Assembly (NCBI GenBank): GCA_026397695.1
Contig: JAPLUJ010000610.1
Span: 5,141-13,330, forward strand
Direction of reading: 5' to 3'
Length of the DNA: 8,190 bases
Source: Verrucomicrobiota bacterium
GTDB taxonomy: Bacteria; Verrucomicrobiota; Verrucomicrobiia; Verrucomicrobiales; Akkermansiaceae
The notes beneath the pieces are model-generated. The model was given only the letters and a program-made list of their open reading frames with translations. It was not told the DNA's origin and ran no database searches. The position numbers and the translations under genes are program-made. This document shows, piece after piece, positions 1-4,597 of the stretch (positions are counted from its first letter, which is position 1; every line of letters starts with the position of its first letter).

Positions 1-1
1 G

Positions 2-21
2 CCGTGGGTTTCAACCCACGG
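2..21. repeat. REP-like palindrome, copy 1
   Basis: Two 9-bp arms (CCGTGGGTT and AACCCACGG) flank a two-base TC centre and form a near-perfect palindrome. The exact reverse complement, with GA at the centre, lies at 324-343, and a fragment (GTTGAAACCCACGG) lies at 506-519. The opposite pair brackets the tandem repeat at 57-264, an arrangement like a bacterial interspersed mosaic element. Its function is unknown. It is too short to be a terminator with a U-tract. Confidence 0.75.
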
Positions 22-56
22 ACCCATGGACCGGATGATTGAGGCGCCGCGGCGAG

Positions 57-264
57 CTTCGCGTCCTTCTGTTAAAAAATCCTCATGCCTCCCCCATCCC
101 CAGGCATCCAATACCTCCATGGTTTGAACAGAAGCCCGCAAAGGACGCGAAGGATTATACAACACGCAAGCAGCTCTTCCTTCGCGATCTTCGCGTCCTT
201 CTGTTAAAAAATCCTCATGCCTCCCCCATTCCCAGGCGTCCAATACCTCCATGGTTTGAACAGA
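57..264. repeat. Tandem repeat, period 132 bp, about 1.6 copies
   Basis: A 76-bp segment starting CTTCGCGTCCTTCTG and ending GGTTTGAACAGA occurs at 57-132 and again at 189-264, exactly 132 bp apart and with about two differences. The segment between (133-188) contains AAGGACGCGAAGG, which can pair imperfectly with TCTTCGCGTCCTT at 188-200 to form a long hairpin. A further copy of the unit lies about 4 kb away at 4225-4338, so this is a dispersed family and not only a local duplication. Confidence 0.8.
104..218 (+). repeat. 115-bp dispersed repeat (beta element), copy 1
   Basis: This segment matches 4225-4338 over its whole length with about three substitutions and one A missing from the A-run of the second copy. 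It spans the junction of the tandem units at 57-264, so the second locus inherited the same unit order. It includes the imperfect AAGGACGCGAAGG / CTTCGCGTCCTT hairpin. No reading frame is shared in a way that suggests protein selection. Confidence 0.8.
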
Positions 265-285
265 CGGGTCATGACCGGTTTCAAG

Positions 286-300
286 CGTAGCTCCGCGACG
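286..300 (-). repeat. Small hairpin with a GGA loop (minus strand)
   Basis: Read on the minus strand this is CGTCGC-GGA-GCTACG, a six-base stem with one mismatch and a three-base GGA loop. It matches in design the hairpins at 3714-3726, 3815-3829, 3839-3857, 3923-3937, 3947-3965 and 6445-6459. Confidence 0.45.
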
Positions 301-323
301 CGGCTCGACATGGATGCCGCAAT

Positions 324-343
324 CCGTGGGTTGAAACCCACGG
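324..343. repeat. REP-like palindrome, copy 2 (inverted)
   Basis: This is the exact reverse complement of the palindrome at 2-21, told apart by its GA centre. It lies on the far side of the tandem repeat, so the two palindromes are in head-to-head or tail-to-tail orientation. A 14-base partial copy follows at 506-519. Confidence 0.75.
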
Positions 344-443
344 CTACCATCATGCAGTCGCGCCGCGACCAGGAGGGTGATCGGAAATTCATAAAATGGG
401 TATCATGATTTCACCAGGGTCTTCATGTCATGAAATTCAAGAT

Positions 444-479
444 AACCGGCGCAGCCGTGACTGGCATGGCCGCTGGCAA
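444..479 (+). repeat. 36-bp dispersed repeat (gamma element), copy 1
   Basis: This segment starts AACCGGCGCAGCCGTGAC and matches 4061-4096 with two substitutions. The sequences on either side do not align, so the shared block is discrete. On the minus strand it encodes HASHGCAG-type peptides by chance in both places. Confidence 0.7.
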
Positions 480-634
480 TCCAGAAGCCAGAACGCGGCA
501 TGAGCGTTGAAACCCACGGCAATGTGATTGGTTCCTTGACAATCCTTATGGCGGACTCCAACGTAGCCGCATGTTTGAAGCGAAGTTGCGAAGTTTGCGT
601 TTGCAATCCTTCAATGATGCCGGTAGGTTCTTTC

Positions 635-640
635 AAGGAG
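635..640 (+). promoter_or_regulatory. Ribosome-binding site for the DUF433 gene
   Basis: AAGGAG lies six bases before the ATG at 647. This is the best Shine-Dalgarno match near any gene in the window. It favours the start at 647 over the ATG at 689, which has no such site. No good sigma-70 promoter is visible upstream. Confidence 0.65.
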
Positions 641-646
641 CCAACC

Positions 647-898
647 ATGGGAGAATCGTCAACTGTCAGCCAGTGTGCCGTCACGGCCATGACCCTGTGG
701 TCTCGCGACCCTGAGGTTTTAGGGGGGGAACTCGTTTTTGCCGGAACCCGGGTTCCGGTTCGCAGCCTGTTCGATCATCTGGAAGCCGGCGACGCGCTGG
801 CTGATTTTCTGGATGGATTTCCAAGTGTGAGCCGGGTTCAGGCCATCGCCGCACTGGAGGAATGTTGGCGCAGGACAGCCGATGAAAATTCTCCTTGA
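647..898 (+). CDS. DUF433 family antitoxin
   Basis: The 83-residue product is a DUF433 (COG2442) protein. The conserved core is clear: SRDPEVLGG (residues 19-27), the family motif GTRVPV (33-38), then LFDHLEAGDALADFLDGFPSV and a final helix QAIAALEECW. DUF433 proteins are usually about 70-90 residues, bind DNA and act as antitoxins to PIN-like partners. I chose the ATG at 647 because of the AAGGAG six bases upstream; an ATG at 689 would give a 69-residue protein that still keeps the domain. The stop overlaps the next gene by 17 bases, the usual layout of a translationally coupled toxin-antitoxin pair. The protein probably neutralises the downstream DUF5615 product and represses the operon, by analogy with related systems. 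The DUF433 call is firm; the antitoxin role is inferred from context. Confidence 0.88.
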   Translation: MGESSTVSQCAVTAMTLWSRDPEVLGGELVFAGTRVPVRSLFDHLEAGDALADFLDGFPSVSRVQAIAALEECWRRTADENSP

Positions 899-1203
899 TG
901 AGAACCTCGATTGGAGGCTGGGACGGTTGTTGGTCGGTCACGATGTGACATCGGTGCCAAAGGTCGGTTGGTCAGGGATCAGAAACGGTGATCTGTTACG
1001 GCAGGCTGAAGGACTTTTCGACGTCTTGGTGACCATGGACCGGGGCATCCACCATCAGCAGAACCTTGACGGTCTGCGCCTTGCCATCATGATCCTTCGT
1101 GCGCCCCCCCAACCGCTTGGCCGATACCAGCCCGCTGATGCCGTTGCTGTTGGATCTGCTGGCCAGATTAAAGCCCGCCGAGTTCCACCGCCTTCCTGTT
1201 TAA
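882..1203 (+). CDS. DUF5615 PIN-like toxin, frame broken at a C-run
   Basis: The N-terminal 75 residues are a typical DUF5615 (PIN-like, Mut7-C related) protein: MKILLDENLDWRL with acidic Asp6 and Glu7, VGWSGIRNGDLL around residues 28-39, LVTMDRGI with Asp53, and the QQNL motif at 59-62. Such proteins are putative RNases paired with DUF433 antitoxins. The frame breaks at a run of seven C (1104-1110). Dropping one C restores a family-like end, RLADTSPLMPLLLDLLARLKP, stopping at 1203 with about 106 residues, the normal family length. Without the correction the frame runs to 1295 and its tail translates the downstream repeat (GWRLIGWRVWRRAL), which is clearly spurious. A weak AGGA site lies six bases before the ATG. 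The break could be a sequencing error, a real inactivating mutation or phase variation. The family call is strong; activity as it stands is doubtful. Confidence 0.85.
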
Positions 1204-1252
1204 AAAGGAAAATGGAACCGCGAATGGACGGTCGCAGCATTGGCCGCCGGGG

Positions 1253-1339
1253 ATGGCGGCTCATTGGCTGGCGAGTCTGGAGACGCGCACTCTGACGCAA
1301 GACACTCAACCGCAACTGGATTCCTGATAGTTTGTCAGA
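1253..1339. repeat. 85-bp dispersed repeat (delta element), copy 1
   Basis: This begins ATGGCGGCTCATTGGCTGG and runs to CCTGATAGTTTGTCAGA. It is shared with 4124-4207 and 6645-6718. The core is a GCGAGTCTGGAGACTCGC palindrome, imperfect in this copy (GACGCGC), followed by a CAAGACAC and CGCAACTGGATT segment. All three copies lie between genes. Confidence 0.8.
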
Positions 1340-1411
1340 TAAATTATCCTCCCTCTTGCATGCCTCCTTTCCGGCGCGTGGATCGCGCGTGATCGCGAAA
1401 GAGCGCGGAGT

Positions 1412-1502
1412 TGTAGCGGCGTCTCTGTGAGCGTCGCTGGCTTTGCTGTATGTGGATCGCCGGGATCGCGAAAGAGTGCGACGGTCACAGACCGCCGCTA
1501 CA
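1412..1502. repeat. Imperfect inverted repeat with flanking direct repeats
   Basis: The left arm at 1412-1437 (TGTAGCGGCG...GTCGC) is matched in reverse complement by 1478-1502 (GCGACGG...CGCTACA) with one or two mismatches and a one-base indel. The direct repeat GATCGCGAAAGAG precedes both arms, at 1391-1403 and 1464-1476. No reading frame explains it. It resembles a small non-autonomous element or a REP doublet. Confidence 0.6.
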
Positions 1503-1517
1503 GGCAGAACGCAGCAG

Positions 1518-1544
1518 GGCCGCCGACTTGTTAGATCGGCGGCC
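1518..1544. terminator. Strong hairpin downstream of the SUMF1-like gene
   Basis: Perfect 9-bp GC-rich arms, GGCCGCCGA (1518-1526) and TCGGCGGCC (1536-1544), enclose a nine-base loop. It lies about 50 bases past the stop of the minus-strand gene ending at 1595, where a terminator would be expected. There is no T-tract on either strand, so it may instead be a 3'-end stabiliser or a bidirectional weak terminator. Confidence 0.45.
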
Positions 1545-1594
1545 ATGGGGTTGGTTAGGGGTTCGGATGATTTTCTATCAGCGCGGGCGGCGCG

Positions 1595-2161
1595 TCAGTT
1601 CGGCGTCACCTTGAGGCGCACGAAGCGCGGGCTGGCTCCAGTCAGCTCGTAGGATACCGAACCGCTCTGGTTGTTGAGCTTGGGATCTCCAACGAGAACA
1701 TCCGCCCACGTCTGGAGGTCGCTGGAGGTTTGGACGACGAACTGGATGTCGCTGTTGATATTGCCGCCATTGGGCCAAGTCACTGATCCGCCAACGATGC
1801 CCGGGTTGGTGAGGAGGCCGGCATCTTTCATGAAGTAGGCCACGCCGTTGGCAACACCGTCATTGTTGGAATCTTCGGAGGGATCGCCGGTTACACCGTT
1901 CGCGCCCGCCCAAGAGGCGTAGGTGGGGCTGGTACTGGCCCCGAGTTTCACCACGCGGAAGCCATCATAGGAGTAGCCGTCCCGGTTGTCGGTCTGATAT
2001 TTATCGACATGGGATACGCTTGAATCCCCGTGCATCTCACCTCCCCGCTCCAAGTAGACAGAGGCGACGGGGGGGATATCAATATACTCCGCCGCGTTAC
2101 CGGCCATGTCGTAAGCACCGTAGTAGCTCGGGCCGCCGCTGGTGCCGCGAGAAGTTTCCAT
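1595..2161 (-). CDS. SUMF1-like protein, C-terminal part (after frameshift)
   Basis: This is the 3' part of the gene whose 5' part lies at 2097-3008. Residues 11-26 (PSYYGAYDMAGNAAEY) and 62-74 (GYSYDGFRVVKLG) are the end of a formylglycine-generating-enzyme (FGE/SUMF1, PF03781) fold. The paired cysteines of the true FGE active site are absent: the stretch after LERGG has no Cys. Residues 78-188 form a different module: YASWAGANGVTGDPSEDSNNDG, then a beta-rich domain with FVVQTSSDLQTWADV and the end SPRFVRLKVTPN. This tail is typical of exported Verrucomicrobiota proteins, probably for anchoring or secretion (inferred). The apparent ATG at 2161 falls inside the domain, so it is not a real start. 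The stop is TGA at 1595-1597. Confidence 0.8.
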   Translation of the reverse strand: METSRGTSGGPSYYGAYDMAGNAAEYIDIPPVASVYLERGGEMHGDSSVSHVDKYQTDNRDGYSYDGFRVVKLGASTSPTYASWAGANGVTGDPSEDSNNDGVANGVAYFMKDAGLLTNPGIVGGSVTWPNGGNINSDIQFVVQTSSDLQTWADVLVGDPKLNNQSGSVSYELTGASPRFVRLKVTPN

Positions 2162-3008
2162 AGTTACCCCCGGTTGCCGGGCCGACTCCAGTCGTGGTAT
2201 AGGTGAGCTGGGCTACCGGTCGAGCGTCGGACTGGGTGGGGTAATCCCAATATCCCCCGCCAGGCCCCTTGTAATACGCCGCCTTGTGCCATTCGTTGTC
2301 GTTGGGCAGAACCCACGTTGCTCCCGAGTTGCGAGTAACGGTCGCGGCATTGTCGGGGACATTGCCGGAGCCGGTCAGGGTGTAGGAGCCGTCCTGCAGT
2401 CCTGTACCGTCGCTCGGCTGGCCGTTGTGCAACCAGTTGCAGAAACGGACCCCGTCCCACTTACTCATCCAGCCCACCGGCTTGGGGGCCCAGACGCTGC
2501 CCGGAACTCCGCCGTCTCCGGCGTGCGTAAAGAGGGTATAGGTATAGTTGGGGGACGAACCGCTGCGCGTGATGCCGGGGCTTTTTCCCAAGGCAGTACC
2601 CATTTCCGTCCTGTACAGCCCGTACGGGTCAGATTTCGCCGCCGCATTGAGGAATTCGACGTACTGCTCGCAGGTCACCTCGTACTTGCCGATCTGGTAC
2701 TCGTAGGCCACCGCGCCGAGACTCGTAGTGTCCCACGAGCTGCCTGACCGATTGATGGTGTCATTCGCGTTGCCCGCGTCGCCAACGGTAACCATCTCGA
2801 TCGTCACTGCCTGAACCGCGACGGCGGAAGCCAGCACCACGCCCGCTCCGACCGCCACAGTCAGAAATTGCTTAGACGTTTTCAAGAATACGGCGGCGCT
2901 GTCGGTGAGCAGGCTGGTGGAGTGGATCGGTTCAAGTTGATTTCTGTTAGGTCGATTGGTGTTTGTGTTTGTTTTCATCATGTTGTTGGTAATTGGTTGA
3001 TTAGTCAT
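2097..3008 (-). CDS. Exported SUMF1/FGE-fold protein, N-terminal part
   Basis: Residues 43-67 are a hydrophobic signal segment (LTVAVGAGVVLASAVAVQA), so the protein is probably exported. The SUMF1 fold follows: YQIGKYEVTCEQYVEFLNA (104-122), PVGWMSKWDGVRFCNWL (177-193) and WVLPNDNEWHKAAYYKG (232-248). The last 17 residues (from FSRHQRR) are out of frame. A single +1 shift near 2150 joins GGNYGN to SRGTSGGPSYYGAYDMAGN in the next frame and gives one protein of about 470 residues. The true start is uncertain. The ATG at 3008 lies inside a simple repeat, and the ATGs at 2981 and 2978 (MMKTN) also precede the signal peptide. No Shine-Dalgarno site is visible. Because the FGE cysteines are missing, a sulfatase-activating role is unlikely; exported SUMF1-like proteins in this phylum are of unknown function. 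Confidence 0.82.
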   Translation of the reverse strand: MTNQPITNNMMKTNTNTNRPNRNQLEPIHSTSLLTDSAAVFLKTSKQFLTVAVGAGVVLASAVAVQAVTIEMVTVGDAGNANDTINRSGSSWDTTSLGAVAYEYQIGKYEVTCEQYVEFLNAAAKSDPYGLYRTEMGTALGKSPGITRSGSSPNYTYTLFTHAGDGGVPGSVWAPKPVGWMSKWDGVRFCNWLHNGQPSDGTGLQDGSYTLTGSGNVPDNAATVTRNSGATWVLPNDNEWHKAAYYKGPGGGYWDYPTQSDARPVAQLTYTTTGVGPATGGNYGNFSRHQRRPELLRCLRHGR

Positions 3009-3215
3009 TGTTGGTCATTGGTTGATTAGTCAGTGGTTGATTAGTCATTGGTCATCGGTCATCGGTCACTGGCAATGCAATATTCAATATTCAATAATCA
3101 ATATTCAGTTGGTGGTTGTGGTTGTGGTTGTGACCACCACTCAGTGGTCAGTAATCAGTGGCAAGCAATAATCAATTTTCAATATTCAATAATCAATGGT
3201 TGTTGGTTGTTGGTT
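2995..3215. repeat. Low-complexity repeat tract upstream of the SUMF1-like gene
   Basis: GGTTGATTAGTCA occurs at 2995, 3020 and 3035. It is followed by GGTCATC units, then ATTCAATATTCAATAATCAAT strings, a GTGGTT run near 3112-3131, and TTGTTGG runs at 3199-3213. The base composition (A/T and G/T rich) is unlike the GC-rich surroundings. It covers the most upstream possible start codon of the adjacent gene and would include its promoter region. Confidence 0.75.
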
Positions 3216-3294
3216 GGATGAAGTTTGCCATTGGTTGGCCGGCGGGGGACGGGGGAGCAAAGCTGAAAGTTGAAATAGAACAGGAAGAGGAGAG

Positions 3295-3334
3295 ATTTTT
3301 GATTTTGGATTTTTGATTATTGATTTTTGATTGC
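3295..3334. repeat. AT-rich degenerate repeat
   Basis: Four or five imperfect copies of TTTTTGATT with variants (GGATTTTTGATTATTGATT) sit in otherwise GC-rich sequence. On the minus strand they translate to Lys/Asn/Ile-rich peptides (NPKSKI), which I do not regard as genuine protein. Confidence 0.6.
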
Positions 3335-3500
3335 AGGCCGGGAGGTGCGGCTGGGGCGTGAGACGGGTGCCGGCAAAGCACGCGGAATTGCGCGGAGGGG
3401 AGCACTGGCGGAAGCCGCGACACGCCAGGTACCGGAACAAGGACAGGCGGCGGGAATGTTCGCCGGGGTGCTCAGCGCGCGGGACCGTTCTAACATATGA

Positions 3501-3557
<57 letters not shown>

Positions 3558-3713
3558 CTGTGGTCAGCGCAGCGGGCTTGGGGATGTCTCACGGACTGAG
3601 TCATGGAGAGAGTGGGAAGGGCGGATGGAGGAATTCCGACGATCAGGGCCTCATTCAAAGATTTTTTTTGGCGGACTCAAGGATTATTTTCGGGTATTTG
3701 AATTTTGGAGGAT

Positions 3714-4020
3714 AGCCGTCCCGGCTGTCTCGGACAACAGGGCGCGTTCGGCGAGCTCAGCCGAGCCGTCCCGCCTGTTGGAATTCCGCTATGGAGATGA
3801 GATATCCGGCAGACGGAGCGGGACGCTCCGGGCACGGTCTGGCGCGGGACGCGCCAGCCACGCTGCGATTGCGGCGTCCCGCCTGTTGGAATTCCGCCAC
3901 GGAGGTGAGATATCCGGCACGCGGAGCGGGACGCTCCGGGCACGGTCTGGAGCAGGATGCTCCAGCTACGCTGCGATTTCCGCGTCCCGGCTGTTGGCTC
4001 AGGGATTCCGCCACGCAGAT
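3714..4020. repeat. 108-bp tandem repeat, two full units plus a partial
   Basis: Units lie at 3768-3875 and 3876-3983, with a diverged partial third from 3984 that carries a seven-base insertion (CTCAGGG) before ATTCCGCCACG. The two full units differ at about 12 of 108 positions. Each contains two hairpins: GGAGCG-GGA-CGCTCC (3815-3829 and 3923-3937), and an 8-bp stem, CTGGCGCG-GGA-CGCGCCAG (3839-3857) in unit 1 and CTGGAGCA-GGA-TGCTCCAG (3947-3965) in unit 2. A related hairpin, AGCCG-TCC-CGGCT, precedes the array at 3714-3726. Confidence 0.88.
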
Positions 4021-4060
4021 GAGACCGGGATCAGAACGCGGCGTTGGGGAACTCGGCAAA

Positions 4061-4096
4061 AACCGGCGCAGCCGTGACGGGCATGGCCGCAGGCAA
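4061..4096 (+). repeat. 36-bp dispersed repeat (gamma element), copy 2
   Basis: This matches 444-479 with two substitutions and in the same orientation. It is the first of three dispersed repeats packed close together here: gamma, then delta at 4124, then beta at 4225. In the left part of the window the same three occur in a different order and spacing. Confidence 0.7.
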
Positions 4097-4123
4097 GCCA
4101 CGGGGCGCGGTCAGAACATAGGT

Positions 4124-4207
4124 ATGGCGGCTCATTGGCTGGCGAGGGAGACTCGCGCTCCGGCGTGAGACACGCATCCGCAACTGGATTCCTGATAGTT
4201 TGTCTCA
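4124..4207. repeat. 85-bp dispersed repeat (delta element), copy 2
   Basis: This is close to 1253-1339 in sequence, including the shared ending CCTGATAGTTTGTC. Its central palindrome has lost four bases, leaving GCGAG-GGAGA-CTCGC. Confidence 0.8.
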
Positions 4208-4224
4208 CAAATGATCCTGCCCAC

Positions 4225-4338
4225 GCGTCCAATATCTCCATGGTTTGAACAGAAGCCCGCAAAGGACGCGAAGGATTATACAACACGCAAGCAGCTCTTC
4301 CTTCGCGAGCTTCGCGTCCTTCTGTTAAAAATCCTCAT
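4225..4338 (+). repeat. 115-bp dispersed repeat (beta element), copy 2
   Basis: This matches 104-218 with about three substitutions and one base fewer in the A-run after CTGTT. It ends where TCTGGGGGTCAGTCCGCGCAT begins; part of that sequence recurs in opposite orientation at 6610-6624 (ATGCGCGGACTGACC). Confidence 0.82.
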
Positions 4339-4388
4339 CTCTGGGGGTCAGTCCGCGCATTGCAACAATTCAACCAGTTCATGGACTC

Positions 4389-4511
4389 TTACAGCCGCTT
4401 CAGAAAAACCAAGCGGTCATCGTCGGTTTCAAACACCATCTTCCCGCCATCGCCACGGGCCATGACATGATACACCGCTCCCGGATACTGGAATCTCAAC
4501 GTCCGCGTCAT
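4389..4511 (-). pseudogene. RAYT (REP-associated Y1 transposase), 5' fragment
   Basis: The 40 codons from the ATG at 4511 encode MTRTLRFQYPGAVYHVMARG followed by DGGKMVFETDDDRLVFLKRL. This is the conserved N-terminus of the RAYT / TnpA-REP branch of Y1 (HUH) transposases, including YPGAVYHVMARG. A TAA at 4389-4391 ends it. The catalytic parts, the HUH motif (usually in a GNHFHLL context) and the later Tyr, are missing, and sequence beyond the stop does not resemble the family. It is therefore a dead remnant. Intact RAYTs are thought to mobilise REP palindromes, which fits the repeat-rich setting. The fragment lies just past the 3' end of the propeller gene, on the same strand. Confidence 0.82.
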
Positions 4512-4568
4512 GCCATCTTCTCTACCATTGCCGCTCCCGCGTCTATCCTCATTTGTCGCGATGCGCGG
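4484..4568 (-). repeat. RAYT leader repeat, copy 1
   Basis: This 85-bp block covers the first codons and about 57 bases upstream of the RAYT fragment. It recurs at 6533-6617 with about nine differences and no gaps. The upstream leader is at least as well conserved as the codons, which suggests the leader matters to the element (inference). Confidence 0.78.
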
Positions 4569-4597
4569 CCCCGTTTTCCGCACATGGGCTTTCATGA

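Larger units (their letters stand above)
1..646. other. Gene-free repeat mosaic upstream of the toxin-antitoxin pair
   Basis: I see no convincing gene here. The short reading frames encode repeat-derived peptides; for example LRVLLLKNPHASPIP occurs twice because the DNA beneath it is repeated. The stretch holds two opposite copies of a 20-bp palindrome (2-21 and 324-343), a third half-copy at 506-519, a tandem repeat (57-264) and a 36-bp dispersed repeat (444-479). A hairpin with a TCC loop lies at 286-300. A TTGACA hexamer at 536-541 has no good -10 partner at normal spacing, so I do not call a promoter. Confidence 0.7.
1204..1594. other. Gene-free spacer between convergent genes
   Basis: I see no gene here. 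The plus-strand toxin and the minus-strand SUMF1-like gene converge on this region. It holds copy 1 of an 85-bp dispersed repeat (1253-1339), an imperfect inverted repeat (1412-1502) with the direct repeat GATCGCGAAAGAG beside each half, and a strong hairpin (1518-1544). Confidence 0.65.

Noticed and set aside
536..564. Sigma-70 promoter for the toxin-antitoxin pair (TTGACA)
   Set aside because: The -35 hexamer is perfect, but no acceptable -10 hexamer lies 16-18 bases downstream.
403..690. Open frame of 95 codons on the minus strand opposite the DUF433 leader
   Set aside because: Part of it translates the 36-bp dispersed repeat and the rest matches no family I know. The DUF433 gene on the plus strand has a good ribosome-binding site and a clear domain.
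1104..1295. Extended toxin C-terminus in the uncorrected frame
   Set aside because: The tail translates the delta repeat (GWRLIGWRVWRRAL), and a similar peptide appears from another delta copy near 6650. The +1 frame gives a true family ending instead.
2142..2747. Open frame of 201 codons on the plus strand
   Set aside because: It is antisense to the SUMF1-like gene, whose reading frame carries clear fold motifs. The antisense product has low-complexity Val/Arg/Gly content and no known domain.
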